Source: Gimesia sp.
GTDB lineage: Bacteria; Planctomycetota; Planctomycetia; Planctomycetales; Planctomycetaceae
DNA length: 64,000 nucleotides
Reading direction: 5' to 3'
Assembly: GCA_002706765.1 (NCBI GenBank)
Contig: PAJV01000016.1
Location: forward strand, 101,001 to 165,000
The position numbers and the translations under genes are program-made. This document shows, piece by piece, positions 1 through 9,706 of the stretch. The notes beneath the pieces are model-generated. The model ran no database searches. It saw nothing but the letters and a program-made list of their open reading frames with translations, and was not told where the DNA came from. Within the stretch, counting starts at the first letter, position 1, and each line of letters begins with the position of its first letter.

Positions 1-408
1 ATGCAGAAAGACGCAGACGGGAATTGATGACGCCAGCAATACATAGACAATCAGCAGACTGGACTGGGTTTTTCCGCTGACCAGTTCACGGTCTTTGAGT
101 TCCGTCATTAACAGCAGAATCAACGTGCCCCGGTCTTTTTCCTGCGCGATACTGCCGGCAGAAAACAGGAGCGTGAAAAACAGGACCAGCAGTAACTGCA
201 GAAAGGCGATCATCTGAAAGATCAGATTACCCAGCCGGGCAAATTCGCCGATGGTGGTGGTCTGGATCTGTTGAGTCCCCAGGATGGTCTGGCCGGCAGT
301 AAAGATCAGAATGAATACTGCGGCAACATAACCGGAACGAATCAGGTAATGTTTCAACTGACGGGGAGAAGTCAACGCTTCCCGAATAAAAATTGGATTG
401 TTAAACAA
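1..408 (-). CDS. ABC-2 type transporter permease (partial, N-terminal part)
   Basis: The first 136 codons of a membrane protein that runs off the left edge. It opens LFNNPIFIREALTSPRQ, followed by a hydrophobic segment at about residues 27-47, a second at about 68-90, the motif AQEKDRGTLILLLMTEL, and a third hydrophobic segment at the edge. The 'QEKDRGTLxLLLxT' signature just after the second helix is typical of ABC-2/NatB/GldF-like permeases, which pair with a separate ATPase to export substrate across the inner membrane. The start is read as TTG at 406-408, preceded by the purine-rich GGCGAGAGAG. An in-frame stop lies at 424-426, and no ATG lies between it and the TTG. The ATPase partner and the substrate are not visible. 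Confidence 0.75.
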   Translation of the reverse strand, partial: MFNNPIFIREALTSPRQLKHYLIRSGYVAAVFILIFTAGQTILGTQQIQTTTIGEFARLGNLIFQMIAFLQLLLVLFFTLLFSAGSIAQEKDRGTLILLLMTELKDRELVSGKTQSSLLIVYVLLASSIPVCVFLH

Positions 409-605
409 TGCTCTCTCGCCTCTTTATTCGACAGGTGACAGCATTCAATCAGAGACGCCCTTCTCCTACGACCGATCTGTGCAACCTGATAAACTGTTGC
501 TGATACTATGATATTAGACTGTGTTCCGTTTTATTGATACCTCTCCGGGCACATTGGAATCGGTGATATCAGTTCCGGAGACACTGCGGATATCTGTCAC
601 GCGCT

Positions 606-1598
606 CTAGATTGTTCTCTGAATGGCAAATTCCGTCAGTTCCTCCAGGATCTGTCGTGCCGGTGAAGCGGGGCAATTCTGGAGCGCATCCCGAGCCTGTT
701 TCGCGAACTCCCGTGCCCGGTTACCGGCGTAGTCGATCGCATCACTGTTTTTAATATACTGTGTGAGTCGCTGCCTGGTATTCGGATCGGGCTGAGACAG
801 AATTTCCTGAAGCGTGGCCCGGTCTTCCGGGCTGCATTGATCCAGCAGCCGAATCAGAGGCAGTGTCAGTTTTTCTTTCTGCAGATCAGACCCCAGTGAT
901 TTTCCCATCTGCTCTTCATCGCCCAGCAGGTCCAGGAGATCGTCGGTAATCTGGAAGGCAACGCCGAGTGCCCGACCATATTCGTCCATGGCCTGCACGA
1001 TGGATTCGTCGGCGCCGGCATACAGGGCTCCCATCTGTGTGCTGATGGCGCAGAGTTCTGCTGTTTTTCCGTTGATGATTTCCAGGTACTGTTCTTCACC
1101 CAGTTCATGATTTCCCCGCTCGTAAATCTGCGCCAGTTCGCCTTCACAGACCAGGTTGGTTGCCCTGCCAATCAGTCGGCAGGCCCGGGCATCGCCGAGG
1201 CTGGCGGTCAGATGAAACGCATGCGTGAACAGGAAGTCGCCTACCAATACGCTGGTTTCATTATTCCAGCGAGAATTAACCGTCGCGACGTGGCGGCGGA
1301 TCAGGGCGTCATCCAACACATCATCATGTACGAGGGTCGCCAGATGAATCATCTCGACGACAGAGGCCAGGACATAGTGGCTTTCATTGATGCCTCCGGT
1401 TGCCGCTGCGGACAGCAGCAACAGAATGGGACGCAGTCGTTTGCCTTGAAATCGGGTAATATGCTGCAGGACATCATGAACATAAGGATGCTTCGAGCTG
1501 ACTTCGCTCAAGAAGACCCGTTCTGCCTGTTCCAGTTCACCGCCAATTAACTCTTCGACACGCGCCAGCAGGTCATGTGTCGTAAGATGGTCCCCCAT
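606..1598 (-). CDS. Polyprenyl diphosphate synthase (trans-isoprenyl diphosphate synthase family)
   Basis: A 330-residue member of the all-trans polyprenyl diphosphate synthase family, which condenses isopentenyl diphosphate onto an allylic primer to make quinone side chains or related lipids. Visible motifs are GKRLRP at 52-57, the first aspartate-rich motif DDVLDD at 92-97, GKTA at 177-180, and the second aspartate-rich motif DDLLD at 219-223. Length and spacing match IspB/heptaprenyl-type synthases. Chain length cannot be judged from sequence alone, so no symbol is given. The start MGDHLTTHD is the natural N-terminus. It is a cytoplasmic enzyme. The neighbours (permease fragment, moaC) do not suggest a dedicated operon. 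Confidence 0.93.
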   Translation of the reverse strand: MGDHLTTHDLLARVEELIGGELEQAERVFLSEVSSKHPYVHDVLQHITRFQGKRLRPILLLLSAAATGGINESHYVLASVVEMIHLATLVHDDVLDDALIRRHVATVNSRWNNETSVLVGDFLFTHAFHLTASLGDARACRLIGRATNLVCEGELAQIYERGNHELGEEQYLEIINGKTAELCAISTQMGALYAGADESIVQAMDEYGRALGVAFQITDDLLDLLGDEEQMGKSLGSDLQKEKLTLPLIRLLDQCSPEDRATLQEILSQPDPNTRQRLTQYIKNSDAIDYAGNRAREFAKQARDALQNCPASPARQILEELTEFAIQRTI

Positions 1599-1854
1599 TA
1601 CAGCCTCACCACAATATCGAATCGTTTATCCAGTTTTCGTCTGGCGGTCGGTTATTTCACAGATACGGAACAAATGATCCGATACCCGGCTCACTATTCG
1701 CAGCCATTGTAAGCATTCTCCCTGCAGATAGGAATGCAAACAGGGGCCGGTGTTTCATTTCCGGGGTCGAAATCAGACTTTCCCGTCTACTGGGTAAAAT
1801 TATCTGGTCCGCCTGGAAAATTATGGTGTGGTTCTTCTGAATGCACAGGGAGAA

Positions 1855-2334
1855 TCAATAAGTTTCCCGGATAAAATGTCCGCTCTTTCCTCCCGATTTT
1901 TCCACGAGGCGGGTGGGGCCGAGCGTCATGCCTCGATCGGCGGCTTTGCACATATCGTAAATGGTAAGGGCAGCGATACTGACCGCCGTCAGTGCTTCCA
2001 TCTCGACACCGGTTTTGCCATCAATTTTCACCGTCGCACGAATGCGAATCGTCTTTTCATCGGGAGCATCAAAATCCAGACTGACACTGGTAATACTCAA
2101 AGGGTGGCATAAAGGGATCAGGTCGGCTGTTTTTTTTGCTGCCATGATGCCGGCGATCCGGGCAATTTCCAGCACGTCCCCTTTGGAAATCTGACGATCC
2201 AGAATCAGCTTTTGAGTGTGCGGCAACATGGTCACCAGTGATTCCGCCACGGCGAGCCGCGCGGTCACCGCTTTGTCGCCGACATCAACCATGCGGCTGG
2301 CGCCATCTTTATCAAAGTGGGATAAATCAGCCAT
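1855..2334 (-). CDS. moaC: Cyclic pyranopterin monophosphate synthase MoaC
   Basis: A 159-residue protein with the full set of MoaC motifs: [14 protein letters not shown] near residue 15, [13 protein letters not shown] near 68-80, and [20 protein letters not shown] near 108-127. MoaC, working with the radical SAM enzyme MoaA, converts the GTP-derived intermediate to cyclic pyranopterin monophosphate, the first step of molybdenum cofactor synthesis in the cytoplasm. The length is standard. No other moa gene is in the window. The gene starts 57 bases after the smc stop on the same strand, so the two may be co-transcribed, although no functional link between them is known. Confidence 0.97.
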   Translation of the reverse strand: MADLSHFDKDGASRMVDVGDKAVTARLAVAESLVTMLPHTQKLILDRQISKGDVLEIARIAGIMAAKKTADLIPLCHPLSITSVSLDFDAPDEKTIRIRATVKIDGKTGVEMEALTAVSIAALTIYDMCKAADRGMTLGPTRLVEKSGGKSGHFIRETY

Positions 2335-2391
2335 TGGAACCTCTCTGGCATGGGGATAAATCGCGGATCAGTGCAGACAGCGCCGCAAAGA

Positions 2392-5300
2392 TCAGGCAGC
2401 CTCAGAGGCATCCTCGGCAGTCGCCGACTGTTTGAAGTTTCCGTCTTCACTGATATCATCAAAGCGGACGGACATTCGTTTGGAGACCCCTGACTGTTCC
2501 ATTGTAACGCCATATAAGACGTTTCCAACAGTCATTGATCGTTTATTATGTGTGATCATAATGAACTGGGTCGTCTCTTTGAAATCGTCAATCAGGCCGG
2601 CGTAACGTTCCACGTTGGCTTCATCCAGAGCCGCATCCACTTCGTCCAGAATACAGAAGGGGCTTGGACGGCTGCGGAAAATGGACATCAGCAACGCGAC
2701 GGCGGTTAATGTTTTTTCTCCACCACTTAACAACGTCAGGCCGCGAAGCTCTTTTCCAGGTGGACGGGCCACGATTTCGATACCGCATTCCAGCACGTCA
2801 TCCGGGTCTTCCAGAATGATATCTGCTTCACCGCCACCGAACAGCTTGCGGAAGATTTCCTGGAAATGCCCGCGAATGACATCAAACGTATCGTGAAACA
2901 GGCGACGGCTCTCCGCATTAATTCGGCGGATAATCTCTTCCAGTGACGACTTGGCTTCATTCAGGTCGTCCAGCTGCGATTTCATATACTCGAAGCGGCA
3001 TTCCAGTTCATCCAGATCGTTCAGACTGTCTGAGTTAATGCTGCCCATCATCTTGATCTTCCGCCTCAAGCGATTCACCTGGGCTTCAATCTCCGGGCGA
3101 ATTTCCAGGTAAAGCGCAACATTGAACCCCGGTTCGCTCGGCGTTTCATCCTCGTCTACCAGTTCGATTTCCACCGACTCCGATGCTTCTTCCACGTCAG
3201 CTTCCGATTGAACTTCTGCCTGGTCAACTGCCTCGATCAGCGCGGCATCCTGTTCCATTTCGTCTGGAGAGACCGACTCATCTTCGGCTTCGTATTGCGC
3301 CTGTTCTTCCAGATGCTGCTTGAGAACGGACTCACCCGTATCCACGATTTCTTCCAGGGTGAGCTGATATTCCTCTTCGATCCGCTCGGCCAGTGTGCTG
3401 ATCTGATGTTCGATATCGCGGGTTTTGAATTCTTCTTCGTGTTTTTGTTCACTCAGTTCCCGACGCTCTTTTCGCAGGGCAGCCTCTTCTGAGCTGAACT
3501 GCTTCTTGAGCTGTCGCTTCTCATCTCGGATGACAGTCAGACTGGCTGCGGAAGCAAGCAGGCTTTCCTGGATCAAATACTGTTCGTCCAGCACGGCGCG
3601 TGTATTTAGAATATGCAGTTTAATCTGCGAATTCTTTTCCAGCGACAGTTCATAACGACGATTGGATTCTTCCTGCTGCTGCTGACGCTGTTCAAATTCA
3701 AGTTTCAGCCGATCGCAACGCTGATTGAGTCCCGCCAGACGTTCTTCGTGCGTGGCCAGTTCCAGTTTGCGGGCGTTCTGCTGTTCTTTCAGTTCCTGAA
3801 CTTCACACTGTTTATCCAACAGGACAGATTCATTCTCCTGAATCAGCGCGTTCAATGACTGCAGTCGGGCTTCGGTTTCCTGCTTTTCTGAGAGCACCGT
3901 TTCGATTTCGGTCTCCAGTTTTTGAGAATGGCGTTCCAGATCCAGCAGGTCGTTTTTGACCGTCGTCCATTCTTCATTCCACTGTTCCCGCTTCTGCTCG
4001 GCGGCGACTTTAGCGGCTTTTTCAATCGAGAGTGTTTCGGAAGCTTCCTGCATCCGACTCTGGCAGGCACTCCGGTCATCGTCTACCGAAGACAACAACT
4101 CATCCAGCTTTTCCAGGGCAGTTTCGTTGTCGTTCAATGTCCGATCAATCCGAATCAGATCGTTCTTGAGCTTTCGCAATTCACTGCGACGGGTGAAGAT
4201 GGCAGATTCACCACCAATGGCGCCGACGAAGATCGAACGGTTTTCTTCAACCAGTTCTCCCTGCAGTGTCACAAAGCGACATTTTTTGCCCGCTCCCTTC
4301 GACAGGTTGACGGCCGTCTCCAGTGAATCCACAATCCAGGTATCCGCCAGCAGCATTTTTGCCAGCAGTTGATTTTCTGAATTGGGCTTCACCAGTTGAT
4401 CTGCACGATAGACAACACCGCGTTCCGCAGACAGATCCAGAAAATCAGAGGTCTGAAAATCAGCGGGCTGTGCAGTCGCTATTTCTTCCGTCTCAGCAGA
4501 CGGACCATCCAGAGCGAATCCCTGGATGACCGGAGGCAGATCTGCCTGTGAATTCGGGCGGGTAATAAAACCCACCCGACCGGAGATGGAGTATTTGCCT
4601 TCTTTCAGGAATTCATAGAGTGGCTCAAATTCGCTGATCACCAGTAACTGCGAACGAATGCCTAAAGCGACTTCCAGCAGTGCCGCCTGTTCCAGATCCA
4701 CTTCGAGCAGATCCGCGACACTGCCAATGATCGTATTCCAGGGAGAATACTGTGAGGTCTGCGCCCGGTTCAGTATTTCTTTGACCCCGATACTGATGCC
4801 TTCCTGCCTGCGCTCCAGATCTTCGAGTACGCTTTTCCGTGCCTGGTAGGCGCTGCGTCTTTCCCGCAGCTCGGACAGCTGTTGGGTTTTCTGGTCCTGC
4901 TCGCTGAGCAGTGCCTGTTGCCTTTCATCGACGTCAGACAGACTTTGCGCAAATTCAGCGACCCGTTCGCCGGCGGAACGAAACCGTATTTCACAGGCTT
5001 CGACAACCGCCTGTGCATCCTCGACTTTCGTTTCCAGTTGCAGCCGCTTTTCGTTGGCCTTCCCGATAGAACTGCTATAGGTTTCCAGTTGGGTCCGCAT
5101 TGAAAATACACGGTTATCCAGCGTCAATGATGCTTTATTCAGCTCATGCACCTGCTGCTGTTTCTGTTGAATCTGCTCGCTGGCTGCATCCAGTTCTGCA
5201 CTCGCCGCGGTGATGCGGGCCCGCGTTTCTTCCAGGTTCTGACGTTGTTCCTGAAAACCGGTTTCCGACTTGAGCTTCTCCTGTGTGACGGCTTCCAGAT

Positions 5301-6309
5301 CCTTTTGAATTTCTGAAGTCCGCCTGGCCATCAGGATCCGCTGCTTGCGCAACCGGATGATTTCCGTTTCGAATTCCTGCTTTCGGTCCAGCTGATGCTC
5401 GATCGCCGTCTGATTTCCCGCAATCCCCTCGCGTTGCGAAGAGAGTTTTTTCTCGACGGCTCTTAACTGGTCATCAAATTCAGAGACTTCCGCATCGATG
5501 GCGCCCAGTTTTTCTTCGTAAGTCTGGTAGTCTGCATTCAACTCTTCGATGCGTTGCTGATACTGAGCGATTTTGTCCTTGAGCGCAGCCTGCTGCGAAG
5601 TCAGGTGTCGCCAGTCATCGGCTGCCATCCCCATCCACAGCTTGCGCAACTCGGTTGATACTTCACGGTATTTAGCTGCTTTAGAAGCCTGGCTGCGTGT
5701 CGAATTCAGCTGCGCTTCGACTTCATCCACGATGTCGGTCAAACGCTGAATGTTCTGGCCGACCCGCTCGAGCTTTCGCTCCGCCTCGACTTTCCTGGAT
5801 TTGTAGCGGCTGATTCCTGCAGCTTCTTCAAACACGACGCGGCGTGTGGCAGCGTTGGCCTGCAGGATCTGATCGACGCGGCCCTGTTCGATAATGCTGT
5901 AAGCCGACGTCGCGGCACCAGTGCCCATGAACAGGTCGCGAATATCTTTCAGACGGACCGGGTTACGATTCAGCAGGTATTCCGAGTCGCCATTTTTCCA
6001 GAGTCGACGGCCGATATGCACTTCGTCTGCATCAATATCCAGGAAACCCTGCCGGTTATTGAAAGTCAGCGTGGCTTCGGCATACGCATTGGCTTTACGG
6101 CCCGTGGAACCGTTGAAGATCACATCGGTCATGTCTTTGCCACGGAGGCTCTTGGGGCTCTGGTCACCCAGAACCCACTTGATTCCATCCACGACGTTAC
6201 TCTTACCACTTCCGTTGGGCCCGACAACGCAAGTGATGCCATCCGAAAATTCAAAGATGGTCCGGTCGGCAAAACTCTTAAAGCCGAACAGTTCCAATGA
6301 TTTCAGCAT
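2392..6309 (-). CDS. smc: Chromosome segregation protein SMC
   Basis: A 1305-residue SMC ATPase, which organises and segregates the chromosome together with ScpA and ScpB. The N-terminal head begins MLKSLELFGFKSFADRT and has the Walker A GPNGSGKSN near residues 33-41. Two long coiled-coil arms flank a hinge at roughly 510-690. The C-terminal head has the ABC signature LLSGGEKTLTAVALL and the Walker B block CILDEVDAALDEANV. A GTG lies immediately upstream of the ATG at 6307-6309. The ATG is preferred because the family normally starts MxLKxLEL, and an AAGG lies about 7 bases upstream. The protein is about 100-150 residues longer than typical bacterial SMC, in part because of a very acidic segment near residues 1000-1062 in the descending arm. 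Confidence 0.96.
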   Translation of the reverse strand: MLKSLELFGFKSFADRTIFEFSDGITCVVGPNGSGKSNVVDGIKWVLGDQSPKSLRGKDMTDVIFNGSTGRKANAYAEATLTFNNRQGFLDIDADEVHIGRRLWKNGDSEYLLNRNPVRLKDIRDLFMGTGAATSAYSIIEQGRVDQILQANAATRRVVFEEAAGISRYKSRKVEAERKLERVGQNIQRLTDIVDEVEAQLNSTRSQASKAAKYREVSTELRKLWMGMAADDWRHLTSQQAALKDKIAQYQQRIEELNADYQTYEEKLGAIDAEVSEFDDQLRAVEKKLSSQREGIAGNQTAIEHQLDRKQEFETEIIRLRKQRILMARRTSEIQKDLEAVTQEKLKSETGFQEQRQNLEETRARITAASAELDAASEQIQQKQQQVHELNKASLTLDNRVFSMRTQLETYSSSIGKANEKRLQLETKVEDAQAVVEACEIRFRSAGERVAEFAQSLSDVDERQQALLSEQDQKTQQLSELRERRSAYQARKSVLEDLERRQEGISIGVKEILNRAQTSQYSPWNTIIGSVADLLEVDLEQAALLEVALGIRSQLLVISEFEPLYEFLKEGKYSISGRVGFITRPNSQADLPPVIQGFALDGPSAETEEIATAQPADFQTSDFLDLSAERGVVYRADQLVKPNSENQLLAKMLLADTWIVDSLETAVNLSKGAGKKCRFVTLQGELVEENRSIFVGAIGGESAIFTRRSELRKLKNDLIRIDRTLNDNETALEKLDELLSSVDDDRSACQSRMQEASETLSIEKAAKVAAEQKREQWNEEWTTVKNDLLDLERHSQKLETEIETVLSEKQETEARLQSLNALIQENESVLLDKQCEVQELKEQQNARKLELATHEERLAGLNQRCDRLKLEFEQRQQQQEESNRRYELSLEKNSQIKLHILNTRAVLDEQYLIQESLLASAASLTVIRDEKRQLKKQFSSEEAALRKERRELSEQKHEEEFKTRDIEHQISTLAERIEEEYQLTLEEIVDTGESVLKQHLEEQAQYEAEDESVSPDEMEQDAALIEAVDQAEVQSEADVEEASESVEIELVDEDETPSEPGFNVALYLEIRPEIEAQVNRLRRKIKMMGSINSDSLNDLDELECRFEYMKSQLDDLNEAKSSLEEIIRRINAESRRLFHDTFDVIRGHFQEIFRKLFGGGEADIILEDPDDVLECGIEIVARPPGKELRGLTLLSGGEKTLTAVALLMSIFRSRPSPFCILDEVDAALDEANVERYAGLIDDFKETTQFIMITHNKRSMTVGNVLYGVTMEQSGVSKRMSVRFDDISEDGNFKQSATAEDASEAA

Positions 6310-6491
6310 CACTAAACCTTACACGGGAAAACTAAAAACAGGAGCCTGACTTGCAGTGGTCATACATAATTCAGAATCAATCCAGAAGGAATCACATTTA
6401 ACCCTAGCGTCTCTCAATCTCTTATTTCTGGTCCACATCGTCCTGGAGACGCGACAGTAAAACGGGACATAATCTGCTGATCCGATTGCTT

Positions 6492-8540
6492 TTATTTTTT
6501 GAAATACCGGAACCAGCTCTGGAAGGTCGTCTGCTTTACGTACTTATCATCTTCATCAATCGATTCGGCTTTACGGGAATCGGACAAAGTCGCTTTGCCT
6601 TTATCATCTGACTCTTCCGCTGCCTGGAAGTCAGGTTCTTCCTCTTCATATTCCGATCTTCTAGATTCACTTGTTTTAGGAACATCTATGTTGAAGATGT
6701 TGGGGACCATATTCTGATTTCCCACCCGCGAACCCTTTTTCGGTTTCGGTTTGGTTGACTTCAAGTCACCTGATTTCAGAGCCAGCAGAGAGTCGTCGTG
6801 AACCGGACGGTAATACATGCGGCCCCCTTCAGGTAAGGCATCGATTTCGACCTGACCTTCGATGTTCCCCTGCTGATGTGCCTGCAAAATCATTTGAGCA
6901 ATGTCGGGATAGCTGGCTCCCATTTCTACCGCGGTGCGAATGACGACCGCAATATTTTTGGAGACCAATTTCCGCTGATCGGGTTCATCGACTGCGTATT
7001 TACTGACGGTCAGCTCTTCAACCCCCGGCGCACCGGTGATCAATACTTTGCCGGCCCGAACGGTAAGCGGCACGCGGAATTCCTGCTCGGAACCAAACAG
7101 GACCACTTCCGGGTGTTTTCGGTGAGTGATGTGAATCATCGGACCGCCATTCTTCGGACCACCTGGTTTGGCATTCGGATCGTGCGTCGTCACAGTCTCC
7201 AGTTCGGTCTGCAATACATGCAGCAGGAACTGGCCGTTCATATCTTCGCCACGAATAAAGGGATCGTTTTTATCGAGCGTCCACAGTGCGCGGAAGGCAC
7301 CGTAACGGGTTTCGGCACTGGTCATGCTCATCAGTTCCCGCAAATGCAGATGTGCTTCTGGTTCATCCAGAGCCGACATGGCGGCCAGGGCGTACACGCG
7401 GAACGCCGGTTCTTCGCGGGCTGCTTCTGCCAGATCCTTGATGCCGGACCCGTCATCCAGGTAAGCCAGTGCCACTGCCGCATGGAAACGTACTTCCAGC
7501 AAGGGGCTCTTCAGCGCCGCCTTCAGAATCGGTATCGATTTTTTCCCGATCGCTTCCAGCTCAATCGAAGCCCGCTCTGCTTTTTCCGGAATCTTGATCT
7601 CGTCCGTGAGTTTCTGCATGCGCACCCGTTGTGCCACATCGGTTTCCCGGAAGGCAATATAGCGAACCACCTGCAGGTAACGCGAATCATTATGTTTGTA
7701 GCGTGGTTTCAGCTTGAGTACCACTTTTTTATCTGTCTTGGCTTCGGCCAGAGGTTCTTCGATCCCATATTTATCGAAGTGATAGAACCGGGACCCGATA
7801 CGATTGGCAATACGCTGTGCATTTCGAATACTTTTGAAATCATTGCGGAGGTACAACGCCAGATCGCGATCTTCCGCAAGTGAAGCACCACCAGCCAGAA
7901 TGCGACCACGACGCAGCAGTCCGGAGGTCCCTTTTTTCCGGTCTTCTTCCGACATGGGAGGAATCAGAATGGAACCTTCCGCTTTCGCCAGGATGTGACC
8001 TTTCAACAGCCCACGCCCCTGGATCATCGCCTGTTCGGCCAGATACGATTCCATCAGCCAGCCCCCGTCGAGGCTGGTTGCTTCACTGTTACCGGGCAGA
8101 TAAACTTCCACGTCGAAGGTTTCGCCTTTGCGGATCAGTGGTGGCAGATAGGCTTTGACAATGACCAGCGCCGTCGAAGGACTGCGCAGAATCTGGTTTG
8201 GATTTTTAACACCCCGGCGGCGCATCTCGCGGAGTAACGCTTCACGGTGCACCGAAGGAGGCGGGTTGCCGCCTGTCCCGTTCAGTCCCGTGACCAGACC
8301 TACGCCCTGCAGCGCAATCAGGTTTTTGCCGGTAATCTGTGTGTACTCGCCAATGAACGGCGTTTCGACCTTGGTCTCAAACTTCTCAAGTTCCGACGAA
8401 TCGTCGTCTTCATCCGGACTTTGTGAACGCATACTGGCCGAGTTCAACCAGCTCTGCGGATTCAGATTAAGTTTCTGACAACCCGTAAAGCCAGCAGCCA
8501 CGATGAGCACAACAACGAATAAACTGACAGTGTTCTTCAC
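6492..8540 (-). CDS. FlgI/P-ring-like lipoprotein interrupted by HEAT-like repeats
   Basis: A 682-residue predicted lipoprotein: a hydrophobic signal ends at the lipobox FTGC (Cys21). Residues about 57-300 resemble the flagellar P-ring protein FlgI: TQITGKNLIALQGVGLVTG followed by LNGTGGNPPPS matches the FlgI opening 'TxIxGxRxNxLxGxGLVVGLxGTGD'. The middle, about 320-430, has alpha-helical HEAT-like repeats (for example ILKAALKSPLLEVRFHAAVA and VYALAAMSALDEPEAHLHLR). FlgI-like sequence resumes near 480-600, and the C-terminus is acidic, low-complexity and probably disordered. FlgI normally assembles as a periplasmic ring around the flagellar rod. The lipid anchor and the inserted repeats make a true P-ring role uncertain, and no flagellar genes are nearby. 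Confidence 0.78.
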   Translation of the reverse strand: MKNTVSLFVVVLIVAAGFTGCQKLNLNPQSWLNSASMRSQSPDEDDDSSELEKFETKVETPFIGEYTQITGKNLIALQGVGLVTGLNGTGGNPPPSVHREALLREMRRRGVKNPNQILRSPSTALVIVKAYLPPLIRKGETFDVEVYLPGNSEATSLDGGWLMESYLAEQAMIQGRGLLKGHILAKAEGSILIPPMSEEDRKKGTSGLLRRGRILAGGASLAEDRDLALYLRNDFKSIRNAQRIANRIGSRFYHFDKYGIEEPLAEAKTDKKVVLKLKPRYKHNDSRYLQVVRYIAFRETDVAQRVRMQKLTDEIKIPEKAERASIELEAIGKKSIPILKAALKSPLLEVRFHAAVALAYLDDGSGIKDLAEAAREEPAFRVYALAAMSALDEPEAHLHLRELMSMTSAETRYGAFRALWTLDKNDPFIRGEDMNGQFLLHVLQTELETVTTHDPNAKPGGPKNGGPMIHITHRKHPEVVLFGSEQEFRVPLTVRAGKVLITGAPGVEELTVSKYAVDEPDQRKLVSKNIAVVIRTAVEMGASYPDIAQMILQAHQQGNIEGQVEIDALPEGGRMYYRPVHDDSLLALKSGDLKSTKPKPKKGSRVGNQNMVPNIFNIDVPKTSESRRSEYEEEEPDFQAAEESDDKGKATLSDSRKAESIDEDDKYVKQTTFQSWFRYFKK

Positions 8541-8900
8541 AGTACGACCCCGTTTGTGAGAAAATAGTCTTTTCAGAATGGTTGTTTTTCCACTGAAACC
8601 GTTTCCGGACAGACGTTGATTCCCAAGCAGACAGGCATCGATAGAGAACCTGACCGAGTTCAGTTACATCAACTGAATTTGCCTTGAGTAATCAAACAGT
8701 GCCGGCCTCGACACAGCAGAAAACCTGAAGAGAAATTGAGATTTGATTTGAGAGAGATTTGTGGAGATCGGAAGCTTATTGCAATCGGCAAAAGGGGTCA
8801 ATAGCGATTTTCTCACCTGCCAGCAGTCATCCTGCCGGCAGGCTCTGCGCAGAACAATGCGATCAGCGGAACGAACAGTATCTGATTTGATTAACCGAAT
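8541..8900. other. Intergenic region without a recognised gene
   Basis: About 360 bases between the FlgI-like gene and the first LptA-like gene. It contains a perfect 12-bp palindrome CCTGCCGGCAGG near 8831-8842, but there is no uridine tract and no convincing reading frame with a ribosome binding site. It probably holds the promoter of the FlgI-like gene. No box could be assigned with confidence. Confidence 0.5.
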
Positions 8901-9647
8901 TTACGACGAAGGGAACGACTTTGATTCTGGAAACGTTATCGTATTATCCTGAAATACTTTGCCGGCAGGTTTCTTTTTCGATTTGGGAGTTTCGAACTTT
9001 GCAGGTCCAAACTGATCATCCGCAGAAAATGGCTGATACTGGTTCTTTTTACGAGAACCGGGAAACGAGAACGGATTGGACTGAGTCGCTTTTGTTTCCG
9101 TAAAGGTAGCCGCTCCCAGTGTTTTCAGCTGCATGCCAATCTGATCTTTAAACTGAACCTGAATTTCGGTGGCTTCAATCTGGGTATTCCGGGAGCCAAC
9201 ACCTCGAATCAGTTTGACGTTCTCTTTTTCCGTTCCTGTGAGACTCATTGAGATTGAGTTCGTCCCAAAATCGAATTGGGCTTCAGCAGCAGTCGCATTG
9301 ATCAGATCGGCACTGCTGATAATTTTCACATTTCCCTTCAGATCCAGCTTCAGATCAGAATGGCTGGAACAGGTTGCGTCTATCACATCTGCCGAGAAAC
9401 ACATTTCATCGATTTTGATTCCCGCTCTCCCCTGCAGACGAATCACGCGTTTCCCGTCCCCATGGATTTTCACATCGATTTCTTCCCCACTTAAGATCAT
9501 TTGATCCAGTGGCAATGTCTGAACTTTGGCGGCAGAGACTGTTTTTTTCTCTTCCTTCGATTCCGCGATTTCTTCAGAAAACCCCGAATTCAAAAAGCTG
9601 CCTGCAAAAACAAGCGCCAGAACGATCGTAAAATGCGGATGTGTCAT
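8901..9647 (-). CDS. LptA/OstA-like secreted protein, paralogue 3 of 3
   Basis: A 248-residue protein with an N-terminal signal (MTHPHFTIVLALVFAGSFLNS) and a repeated-strand region. The pattern includes LSGEEIDVKIHGDGKRVIRL and LKLDLKGNVKIISSADLINA, typical of the OstA/LptA N-terminal beta-jellyroll, which in proteobacteria forms part of the periplasmic bridge carrying lipopolysaccharide. The two genes upstream encode proteins with the same layout. The C-terminus is low-complexity and Lys/Ser/Pro-rich. A GGAG lies upstream of the ATG. It is the most distal of three same-strand genes, 59 bases from the next. The fold is inferred from pattern only. Binding of lipopolysaccharide is not shown. 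Confidence 0.7.
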   Translation of the reverse strand: MTHPHFTIVLALVFAGSFLNSGFSEEIAESKEEKKTVSAAKVQTLPLDQMILSGEEIDVKIHGDGKRVIRLQGRAGIKIDEMCFSADVIDATCSSHSDLKLDLKGNVKIISSADLINATAAEAQFDFGTNSISMSLTGTEKENVKLIRGVGSRNTQIEATEIQVQFKDQIGMQLKTLGAATFTETKATQSNPFSFPGSRKKNQYQPFSADDQFGPAKFETPKSKKKPAGKVFQDNTITFPESKSFPSS

Positions 9648-9706
9648 TTTGTTTCTCCGTTAGTATTAAAAAGTCGATTGGGCAGCTGATTGTATCCCCA
9701 CACAAC

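Noticed and set aside
6876-7883. Open frame of 335 codons on the plus strand
   Set aside because: It lies wholly antisense to the FlgI-like gene, has no ribosome binding site and no family features, and is rich in Arg/His/Phe/Gln as expected for a shadow frame.
8831-8842. Palindrome CCTGCCGGCAGG as a terminator
   Set aside because: It lacks a loop and a T-tract. It is too short to call anything but a chance palindrome or a possible protein-binding site.
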